A DNA stretch of 64,000 nucleotides, taken from contig NC_049988.1 of assembly GCF_000003815.2 (NCBI RefSeq), positions 12,485,516 to 12,549,515 of the forward strand. Reading direction: 5' to 3'. This DNA is from Branchiostoma floridae (taxonomy: Eukaryota > Chordata > Leptocardii > Amphioxiformes > Branchiostomatidae). Positions 56,801 to 64,000 of this stretch are shown here, piece by piece. Position 1 is the first letter of the stretch. Each line of letters begins with the position of its first letter. The position numbers and the translations under genes are program-made. Under the pieces are notes generated by a model. It was not told the origin of the DNA and did not search any database. It saw nothing but the letters and a program-made list of their open reading frames with translations.

Positions 56801-58588
56801 TGCACAGAACAGACACTGTTTCTCTGTCAGAGGAGTGCCGGGGTAGTCCACTTCCTCCTCAGAGGAATCCTCTATCTCCATCTCCTCGTCTCCTCCTATA
56901 ACTTCCTCCTCATCTTCATCTTCCCATTCTCCTGATAAAACAATGATTATACCATCAATAAGGATAGTAATAACTTAGCGACGTAGTTAATGATGTGGGG
57001 TTGTGGGCCAAGGACGTTATGGGGGACAGAGATGTCTGGAAAGAGAGAGTGGACTCGCCTGTGATGATGATGATGTATATGTGTAGTACATTTGTTTGTA
57101 ACTTTGTATGTAAACCACCATGAAGTAAATTTGATAATCATGTAAAATTGCAATCGACTTCCTTTAAGTAATACATGATGAAGGTTGATGAAGAAATCAC
57201 TTTTCAGGCATACCTTCATCTTCATCATCAGGTTGAGATCTTGACCTCTGTGATGACCTGTGACCTCTGCCCCTGAGCTGCCTGATTGCCTCCACCTTGG
57301 CAGGGTCCAGACTGTTGACCTTCCTCTTGACCGGGCCTGGGGACTTTCTGGCCTCAGCTAAGGCCTTGTTTACTGTGTCCTTCTGGGCTCGCTCATGGGC
57401 TACGTCATAACCCTTCTCTCTGTTCTTCTGATTTTGTTTCTCCACCTCTGATTGGATCTGACAAACAGATGTATGGGAAACTTTTAGTACAAGACTACTA
57501 TATAAGTATGAATCATTGAGATGCTTACAGGCTGTATCAACGAGCACCAACTTCAAATATTGATTGTTCTTGGTGGACTAGCAAGGAATAGAAAAACTAG
57601 CTGTAGCTCCAGCCAACTCCTTGATAAATGTTTAATGATATGGTGTTCCTCATTAAAAGTAACACAGTCAGCATTATAGGCCGATTGTGGGTTGCAGCAG
57701 AGGAGTCAATCTTGCACAAAAACGAACCACCAAGTCACAATGTAGACTGGCAGTTGCCAACTGTGCAAAAAGCTATTTGATGTCTCAAACTATTTGAATA
57801 TGTTATATAGTCTCACCTTCTGCACCTGTTTAGCCTCAGTTTCCTTGTGCTTTTTGGATTTCATGTGGTTTTCAAAGGCATTCTGGGTGTTGAAGAACTT
57901 CTTACAGATAGCACACTGAGAACAAGTCTCCCTCTCTGACTCTGCAACCTGGGAATGCAGAGTAGCATACAGAACTTTTCACCAGTATGGTATTGGCCCC
58001 ATCTATTTATACATTTAAATGTGAAAGATTTGCTCAATGTATTCTTCTCATCAATGCCAAAAAGCAGTTACTCAAGCAACAAAATCAGACGTTGCCGATA
58101 GTATCCATTGAGTACTATCTGAAATGTCCGACCATTTCCAAAACCATATCCAATTGCTTGAGTAACTGCTTTTTGGCATATCTTATTACCTGGATGTTTA
58201 TAGACTGGGTACCATCCGATTTCTTACGGGGTTCCTTGCACTTGCTTCCCTAAAAAATCTTAAGGGTACCAAGTGCAAGGAGCCCGGTAGAAATCGGATG
58301 GTATGGTACCCAGGCTAGGATGTCGAACCTTCATTGATGTAATACTTTTCATCATTTCCCACAAGATAAAGGGGGAATCATCCTACGCTTGTCTACAAAT
58401 GTTGGCCTTTAGTTTACCTGTGCTTTCTGTGCCATCACTCTCTGCTGAAAGTTTTCAGCGGTGACTGGCGGCAGTTCCGCCACCTTTCTCTTCAGGTTGT
58501 ACCTGTGCCAGTCGGACTTGTAGTGAGCACGCTGCAGGTCCGCTGACGCAAACGCCACACGGCACGATATACAGGTGAATGAAGACAT
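53817..58588 (-). CDS. ZNF622: Zinc finger protein 622 (REI1/REH1 family)
   Basis: The yeast homologue REI1 is a cytoplasmic 60S maturation factor that helps recycle ARX1; ZNF622 also interacts with MELK/ASK1 in mammals. Eight exons (58,418-58,588; 57,817-57,948; 57,214-57,457; 56,689-56,931; 55,661-55,823; 55,111-55,232; 54,616-54,756; 53,817-53,944) join in phase to 447 residues (human 477). Finger 1 is CISC..RAHYKSDWHRYNLKRK at the N terminus; finger 2 CAIC..FENHMKSKKH; an acidic stretch (EWEDEDEEE) follows; finger 3 CLFC..MQHMTVEHSFYIPD; finger 4 CLYCNEKG..GHMRDKGH. The conserved tail has ADFYDFR, GSRIGHRALQRYWRQN, LMAQYKALGWKGD and FRPQVVF. The order of all four C2H2 fingers and the tail matches the family. 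Confidence 0.97.
54198..54324 (-). ncRNA. Candidate H/ACA snoRNA, copy A (ZNF622 intron 7)
   Basis: The 127-nt element is read on the host strand. Hairpin 1 closes TGCACA/TGTGCA with an upper stem CGAGTC/GACTTG. A hinge AGATTG follows (one base off ANANNA). Hairpin 2 closes TCCTC/GAGGA with an upper stem related to AACCCACA/TGTGTT. ACA then lies three bases from the 3' end (GAGGA-ACA-CCA). The change of C to G in the hairpin 1 stem, relative to the other copies, keeps pairing through G-U. Confidence 0.75.
55422..55548 (-). ncRNA. Candidate H/ACA snoRNA, copy B (ZNF622 intron 5)
   Basis: It has the same 127-nt length and layout as copies A and C, ending GAGGA-ACA-ACA. The hairpin 1 upper stem is CCAGTC/GACTTGG with one bulged T. 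Differences from copy C lie mainly in the hairpin 2 apical loop and the base after the ACA box. Confidence 0.75.
55942..56301. mobile_element. hAT-like MITE with GGGTGCAC subterminal repeats
   Basis: The ends CAGGGCTCGAAATTC and ATTTCGAGCCCTG are inverted repeats. GTGTAA occurs directly outside both ends (six exact bases, perhaps an eroded 8-bp duplication). About ten GGGTGCAC/GTGCACCC words cluster within 120 bases of the two ends. It lies in ZNF622 intron 4 and encodes nothing. Confidence 0.8.
57641..57767 (-). ncRNA. Candidate H/ACA snoRNA, copy C (ZNF622 intron 2)
   Basis: 127 nt, sense to the host. From the top of the hairpin 1 pocket to the hinge is 16 nt, and from hairpin 2 (after GACTGTGTT) to the ACA box is 14 nt, both within the 14-16 nt spacing rule for H/ACA guides. 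The pocket strands GTTGGCAACT/GGTTCGTTTT and TGCTGC/ACTTTTAAT are the predicted guide segments. Confidence 0.78.
58065..58345. repeat. Palindromic repeat interrupted by a foldback element
   Basis: The dispersed repeat (AAAAAGCAGTTACTCAAGCA to TTGCTTGAGTAACTGCTTTT) continues as TTATTACCTGGATGT, is broken, and resumes as GATGTCGAACCTTCATTGATG. The break is the hairpin element at 58,203-58,316. Structure matches the intact copy at 40,069. Confidence 0.8.
58203..58316. mobile_element. Nested foldback element (TAGCCTGGGTACCATCC)
   Basis: TAGACTGGGTACCATCCGAT at the left mirrors ATCGGATGGTATGGTACCCA-GGCTA at the right. Inner blocks TCCTTGCACTTG / CAAGTGCAAGGA pair as well. Flanks GGATGTTTA and GGATGTCGA match at 7 of 9, suggesting a 9-bp duplication. 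Confidence 0.8.
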
Positions 58589-58600
58589 GCTTTCAACTGG

Positions 58601-59230
58601 AGGTACAAGAAGACACTAATTAGAAAAAGATGTCGGTGTTAATTCTCACCAAACTCCCAGACATGCTGTAGTATCGAGGTGTGGTTTGTCTTCTTAACAT
58701 AACATCAAGCAAGCAAGTTCTACAGATATATATACAGTGGTCAAACTTTCCTGCGCTTTCAATCTACCACTTTCTTGTGTGCAAAACTGACTTTCAGTAA
58801 ACGCTATAATTTATTGATTTTTATCATCTCATAACTGTGCTGAACAAAGGAAGCAAAAAGGAAAGAAAGGTAAGAAAGACATGCAGGTGTGTTGCATCAT
58901 AACTACGACAATTAGAATACAGGATATATGATGCCCTACAAGACGTCTTCGTGGGGCAAAAAGCACAGAAGTTTTGCAAAATTACTGAGTATGTTCTCCC
59001 AACGAGCCATGGTTCTCCACACGTGTGCATAAATTATTTACTGAACACTACAGGCCAGGCCTCTCTATAAATAGCCTTAAGATGAAAACCTGTTCACCCT
59101 TTAGTATCTCTAGAACCTTAAACGATGTCCTACCACTTACCGTCTTCCTTAGGTTTTGATAAATTTAGCCGTAACTTCTTATTTTAGTCCACACCTCCTT
59201 CTTGCAGTCATTTGCGCAACTTTGCCCCTT
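58601..59230 (-). other. ZNF622 5' UTR intron and first exon (inferred)
   Basis: On the minus strand a donor GACG|GTAAGT at about 59,140 and an acceptor ACCTCCAG|TTGAAAGC ending at about 58,601 would splice a UTR exon 13 bases before the ATG. The UTR exon probably begins near 59,200-59,240. This is inferred from splice motifs only. Confidence 0.5.
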
Positions 59231-59239
59231 TTACCCAGA

Positions 59240-59499
59240 GTTCCTTTCGCTAGGTTGAAACCACTATCTGATGATGGGGGAGAAAGATTCTACATCTTTT
59301 TTCTACCTGCGGCCAATTTTAAATGAAAGGTTCAAAACTAACAATTAGATATTACTAATATCTTATAGATAATAGATCAGATGATAACTCTTACAAAGCA
59401 TATCTTACGCCCATCATCCAAACGCCCCTTAAAAATCCATGGCCTATGCCAATCCTGCTCATGCCCTCTTCCTCCCTTTTGATCGCCAACACCAAGATG
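59240..59499 (+). promoter_or_regulatory. RPL37A: RPL37A promoter side and TOP-like first exon
   Basis: The pyrimidine tract CTCTTCCTCCCTTTT (59,466-59,480) resembles a 5' TOP start. It is followed by ATCGCCAACACCAAG and ATG at 59,497-59,499, directly before a donor GTGGGT. Ribosomal protein genes commonly place the start codon at the end of a short first exon. Assigning this exon to RPL37A is inference from position and signals. Confidence 0.5.
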
Positions 59500-59732
59500 G
59501 TGGGTACAAAATTTTAACAGTTGTGAAACTCACTAACTATCCGTCGTAATCCTCTTCCCTATGAGCATAAAATAGCATGGTTGTTAGCTATGATCTTTGT
59601 TGAGAAAGTTTTTTACTGTAAGAAGTACGTTTTGCCAGTGTAAGGTGGATATAATAGCCTATATATTGTAGATAAATAGAAGGGTTTTGGGGGAGACTGA
59701 CAGCAACATGTTCAGACTCGGAGAGTCCGCTT

Positions 59733-59832
59733 NNNNNNNNNNNNNNNNNNNNNNNNNNNNNNNNNNNNNNNNNNNNNNNNNNNNNNNNNNNNNNNNNNNN
59801 NNNNNNNNNNNNNNNNNNNNNNNNNNNNNNNN
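59733..59832. other. Assembly gap (100 N)
   Basis: Exactly 100 N, the usual placeholder for a gap of unknown size. It ends inside the RPL37A first intron as inferred. Confidence 0.99.
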
Positions 59833-59853
59833 TGATACAGTACATGACAGAAT

Positions 59854-62602
59854 TTTTATCATCTTTCTAACACTTAGATGTCAAGAATATGATGTATACT
59901 AGTATACTCGATATCTTTCCATACATAAACCTAAGAAAATATTTGGGTGCACCCTGTGCACCCACTGAAAAAAATTGGGTGCACAGTTCCAATTTTGGGT
60001 GCACCTGGGTGCACATGCACCCAGTATTTCGAGCCCTGGTGTAATCATAGTGACTTCGTATACATGCTACAGTTAAGATACTTATTCTGCCATCAATGTA
60101 ATCATACATTTTTAAGTTCAACAGGATGGGGTGAGTAGACAGGCAGGACTATGCTTTGTTTTTCCTAATAAGAATCCTACATTCATAATAAAACCAGATC
60201 CCCAACATAATAATTTCTTCAATAATAACTTCTTCAGTGTCAAAGACGAAAGATAATGGATGTTATCTGAAATGTCTTGATCATTTCCAAAATCATACCC
60301 AGTTGCTTGAGTAACCGCTTTTTGGCGTATAACATATATCTTCACATGCATCACTATAGCTGGAGCCAATTAAAATAGACTTTTACAAGTATGTTTCTTG
60401 TTTAAATGATAGCTGAAGATCTTACCCAGATATCTGATGAGTCCTTCCAGATCTGCTAAGTACTCCACATCTGGTATGTAGAAACTGTGCTCCACCGTCA
60501 TGTGCTGCATGTTGTTGTCTAAGCTGTCCCCCTCCCGTGCACAGAACAGACACTGTTTCTCTGTCAGAGGAGTGCCGGGGTAGTCCACTTCCTCCTCAGA
60601 GGAATCCTCTATCTCCATCTCCTCGTCTCCTCCTATAACTTCCTCCTCATCTTCATCTTCCCATTCTCCTGATAAAACAATGATTATACCATCAATAAGG
60701 ATAGTAATAACTTAGCGACGTAGTTAATGATGTGGGGTTGTGGGCCAAGGACGTTATGGGGGACAGAGATGTCTGGAAAGAGAGAGTGGACTCGCCTGTG
60801 ATGATGATGATGTATATGTGTAGTACATTTGTTTGTAACTTTGTATGTAAACCACCATGAAGTAAATTTGATAATCATGTAAAATTGCAATCGACTTCCT
60901 TTAAGTAATACATGATGAAGGTTGATGAAGAAATCACTTTTCAGGCATACCTTCATCTTCATCATCAGGTTGAGATCTTGACCTCTGTGATGACCTGTGA
61001 CCTCTGCCCCTGAGCTGCCTGATTGCCTCCACCTTGGCAGGGTCCAGACTGTTGACCTTCCTCTTGACCGGGCCTGGGGACTTTCTGGCCTCAGCTAAGG
61101 CCTTGTTTACTGTGTCCTTCTGGGCTCGCTCATGGGCTACGTCATAACCCTTCTCTCTGTTCTTCTGATTTTGTTTCTCCACCTCTGATTGGATCTGACA
61201 AACAGATGTATGGGAAACTTTTAGTACAAGACTACTATATAAGTATGAATCATTGAGATGCTTACAGGCTGTATCAACGAGCACCAACTTCAAATATTGA
61301 TTGTTCTTGGTGGACTAGCAAGGAATAGAAAAACTAGCTGTAGCTCCAGCCAACTCCTTGATAAATGTTTAATGATATGGTGTTCCTCATTAAAAGTAAC
61401 ACAGTCAGCATTATAGGCCGATTGTGGGTTGCAGCAGAGGAGTCAATCTTGCACAAAAACGAACCACCAAGTCACAATGTAGACTGGCAGTTGCCAACTG
61501 TGCAAAAAGCTATTTGATGTCTCAAACTATTTGAATATGTTATATAGTCTCACCTTCTGCACCTGTTTAGCCTCAGTTTCCTTGTGCTTTTTGGATTTCA
61601 TGTGGTTTTCAAAGGCATTCTGGGTGTTGAAGAACTTCTTACAGATAGCACACTGAGAACAAGTCTCCCTCTCTGACTCTGCAACCTGGGAATGCAGAGT
61701 AGCATACAGAACTTTTCACCAGTATGGTATTGGCCCCATCTATTTATACATTTAAATGTGAAAGATTTGCTCAATGTATTCTTCTCATCAATGCCAAAAA
61801 GCAGTTACTCAAGCAACAAAATCAGACGTTGCCGATAGTATCCATTGAGTACTATCTGAAATGTCCGACCATTTCCAAAACCATATCCAATTGCTTGAGT
61901 AACTGCTTTTTGGCATATCTTATTACCTGGATGTTTATAGACTGGGTACCATCCGATTTCTTACGGGGTTCCTTGCACTTGCTTCCCTAAAAAATCTTAA
62001 GGGTACCAAGTGCAAGGAGCCCGGTAGAAATCGGATGGTATGGTACCCAGGCTAGGATGTCGAACCTTCATTGATGTAATACTTTTCATCATTTCCCACA
62101 AGATAAAGGGGGAATCATCCTACGCTTGTCTACAAATGTTGGCCTTTAGTTTACCTGTGCTTTCTGTGCCATCACTCTCTGCTGAAAGTTTTCAGCGGTG
62201 ACTGGCGGCAGTTCCGCCACCTTTCTCTTCAGGTTGTACCTGTGCCAGTCGGACTTGTAGTGAGCACGCTGCAGGTCCGCTGACGCAAACGCCACACGGC
62301 ACGATATACAGGTGAATGAAGACATGCTTTCAACTGGAGGTACAAGAAGACACTAATTAGAAAAAGATGTCGGTGTTAATTCTCACCAAACTCCCAGACA
62401 TGCTGTAGTATCGAGGTGTGGTTTGTCTTCCTAACATAACATCAAGCAAGCAAGTTCTACAGATATATATACAGTGGTCAAACTTTCCTGCGCTTTCAAT
62501 CTACCACTTTTCTGTGTGCAAAACTGACTTTCAGTAAACGCTATAAATTTAATGATTTTTATCAACCCCAAAACTGGGCTGGAACAAAGGAAGCCAAAAA
62601 GG
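59854..62602 (-). pseudogene. Second copy of ZNF622 exons 1-4 (probable assembly duplicate)
   Basis: The contig between two 100-N gaps matches 56,117-58,865 at a constant offset of 3,737, introns and MITEs included. Copied exons are at 62,155-62,325, 61,554-61,685, 60,951-61,194 and 60,426-60,668, all open and identical in frame. Exons 5-8 are absent. Mismatches concentrate in the last ~100 bases before the right gap. It is more likely an unmerged haplotype contig than a real paralogue, so no separate gene should be inferred. Confidence 0.85.
61378..61504 (-). ncRNA. H/ACA snoRNA copy C in the duplicated contig
   Basis: This matches 57,641-57,767 at a constant offset of 3,737. It belongs to the probable assembly duplicate and should not be counted as a fourth locus. 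Confidence 0.6.
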
Positions 62603-62702
62603 NNNNNNNNNNNNNNNNNNNNNNNNNNNNNNNNNNNNNNNNNNNNNNNNNNNNNNNNNNNNNNNNNNNNNNNNNNNNNNNNNNNNNNNNNNNNNNNNNN
62701 NN
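62603..62702. other. Assembly gap (100 N)
   Basis: Exactly 100 N. It, or the gap at 59,733, must hide the middle RPL37A exon or exons. Confidence 0.99.
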
Positions 62703-63023
62703 TATATGTTATGTCATGTATCGCCTGTCCTGTTTAACTTTAAGAAAATGATTTTAGGCCCCCCTGGCAGCTTTGCTAAGAACGACAGCAAAACGTCTGC
62801 TTTTACATCTCGTGTTCTGATTTTTGGATTCGAGATAGCTCTTGTACTTGTTGATTTTTGATTAGGTAACACAACTTATGTTATTTCGATTTCATGGTAC
62901 ATGTAGGTGTTTGTGCTTGCTTCCACAGTAGTATTATAAGTTGCATTTTTATTAATATTTAGCACAGATGTAATAGAAGACTTTTGAGGTATAATATGTG
63001 TGTTTGCTTGTTTCTATTATTAG

Positions 63024-63292
63024 GAAAACATGAAGAGGAAGTCTGTTGGAATCTGGTCCTGCAAGAGCTGTAGGAAGACCATTGCCGGCGGGGCCTGGGT
63101 GTACAGGTAATCTGACTTGTCTTGTTGAGCTTGCAAAGATTTCATTTTGCTTAGTGCTTCAAAGCTAAAATGAGTAGACTCAAAGTATCTTGGATATGAA
63201 AGGGTTTTTATTGTATCTTACATTACAGCACAACAGCAGCAGCCACAGTACGGTCAGCGGTGAGACGTCTGCGTGAGTTGAAGGAGCAGTAA
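63024..63292 (+). CDS. RPL37A: 60S ribosomal protein L37a (eL43), last two exons
   Basis: eL43 is a small zinc-ribbon protein of the large ribosomal subunit. Exons 63,024-63,106 and 63,229-63,292 join in phase to the last 48 residues: ENMKRKSVGIWSCKSC, then RKTIAGGAWVYS, then TTAAATVRSAVRRLRELKEQ and stop. CKSC is the second half of the zinc-binding cysteine set; the first pair lies in the missing part. The family protein is 92 residues, so about 44 N-terminal residues are absent because of the assembly gaps, not gene decay. An AATAAA follows at 63,414-63,419. Confidence 0.95.
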
Positions 63293-63413
63293 GCTATTGG
63301 ATTGTCACTAAGGACGTCTGATCGATCAAACCTCCCAACAACTACCCTTCCTCACTACACCTGGACTACCTGCGGTTGTTGGAACATTCTGAAGTCTGAT
63401 CCCGGTATTTCTG

Positions 63414-63419
63414 AATAAA
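63414..63419 (+). promoter_or_regulatory. RPL37A poly(A) signal
   Basis: AATAAA lies 122 bases after the stop, a short 3' UTR as usual for ribosomal protein genes. Confidence 0.8.
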
Positions 63420-63429
63420 ACGTTGACTG

Positions 63430-64000
63430 TAGACTTCTGACATGCATTTTGTGTTCATTTGATGTCCAGCAGGTTTCAGGCTTAATAATTAATTACTTGC
63501 AGTGACAAGGAGATCAACGTAGTAGATCTAACATTTACTATGTCAATATGCCTGAGTATGATATGAGGCTCCACATCAGACCAGAGTCACTGAATACTGT
63601 ATTACTGCATACTCATTGCCCATGAAGACCTTATGACTTCTCAGATTAAAAAATATTCATGTATTTGCTGGAAATATGTTAATGTCTGATTCGAGGGAAA
63701 AATTTAACTGTTTTAGGCATGGCACAAGTGAGAAGGCTAAAGACGAATAAGACATCAGTGAAAAAAATAAAACATACACGATTCGGGAGTACACTGATAA
63801 AGATTTAATCCTCAGTAAATCCATTTAGTTCATATAATGCATCTTTTAGTAGTTGAAAAGTATTAACATTCATAAATAATCTTGTGTACATTGAACACAT
63901 TAGACTTTACCTCTGATGATGAAGTTACTAACCATAATACCATCCCTGTAGCACACAAAAGTGGCTGTTGTTAATGACACCAAAACTTTTGCATGCCTTT
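63430..64000. other. Sequence downstream of RPL37A
   Basis: AT-rich, with no exon, RNA gene or repeat that I can support. It may be intergenic or the 3' UTR of a gene beyond the window. Confidence 0.4.

Noticed and set aside
54198-57767. Interpretation of the three 127-nt ZNF622 elements as a SINE
   Set aside because: They share exact length and orientation with the host, have no target duplications, A-tail or pol III boxes that I can see, and fit the H/ACA layout. A genome-wide copy count could still reverse this.
60370-62325. A second functional ZNF622 gene
   Set aside because: Only exons 1-4 are present, intron sequence is near identical at a constant offset, and the block is bounded by 100-N gaps; an assembly artefact is more likely.
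63107-63228. An intronic snoRNA in RPL37A
   Set aside because: The intron is 122 bases and shows neither C/D boxes with a terminal stem nor an H/ACA layout.

Overview
The window is a gene-dense, intron-rich stretch of an invertebrate deuterostome nuclear genome. Protein similarity to chordate families, intron structure, abundant small foldback transposons and unmerged haplotype sequence make an amphioxus (Branchiostoma) draft scaffold the most likely source. I judged this from the sequence alone, without a database search.

Layout. (1) Positions 1-35,400, plus strand: the 3' two thirds of an unconventional myosin X gene (MYO10). I resolve 31 consecutive exons, all in phase, running from the converter tail through IQ motifs, a charged helix, the split PH1/PH2/PH3 block, MyTH4 and FERM to the stop at 33,541 and a poly(A) signal at 35,371. 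(2) Positions 36,524-38,938, minus strand: a four-exon, 320-residue MADF (Myb/SANT-like) protein gene with Harbinger-like MITEs in its intron and upstream. (3) Positions 38,940-41,312: intergenic, with MITEs, a palindromic repeat and a minisatellite. (4) Positions 41,313-44,438, minus strand: a complete nine-exon PSMC3IP/HOP2 gene, head to head with (5) a complete SMARCAL1 gene on the plus strand (ATG 45,623, stop 53,022, 15 coding exons, 880 aa) across a short CRE/YY1-type promoter. (6) Positions 53,817-58,588, minus strand: a complete eight-exon ZNF622 gene, convergent with SMARCAL1. Three of its introns hold copies of what looks like an undescribed H/ACA snoRNA. (7) Positions 59,733-62,702: two 100-N gaps flank a contig that repeats ZNF622 exons 1-4, almost certainly an assembly artefact. 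It splits (8) RPL37A, whose TOP-like first exon is at about 59,466-59,499 and whose last two exons are at 63,024-63,292.

How the genes relate. PSMC3IP (strand invasion in meiotic recombination) and SMARCAL1 (fork-remodelling annealing helicase) share a promoter region. ZNF622 (60S maturation factor, REI1 family) and RPL37A (60S subunit protein) are also head to head. MYO10/ZNF622 are neighbours on human 5p15.1 and SMARCAL1/RPL37A on human 2q35, so this window appears to keep an ancestral chordate linkage of all four.

The most unusual signals are the three intronic H/ACA-like RNAs in ZNF622, and a recurring pattern in MYO10 and SMARCAL1: small tandem duplications that copy one exon edge, usually acceptor plus exon start, leaving decayed decoy splice sites beside the real exon.
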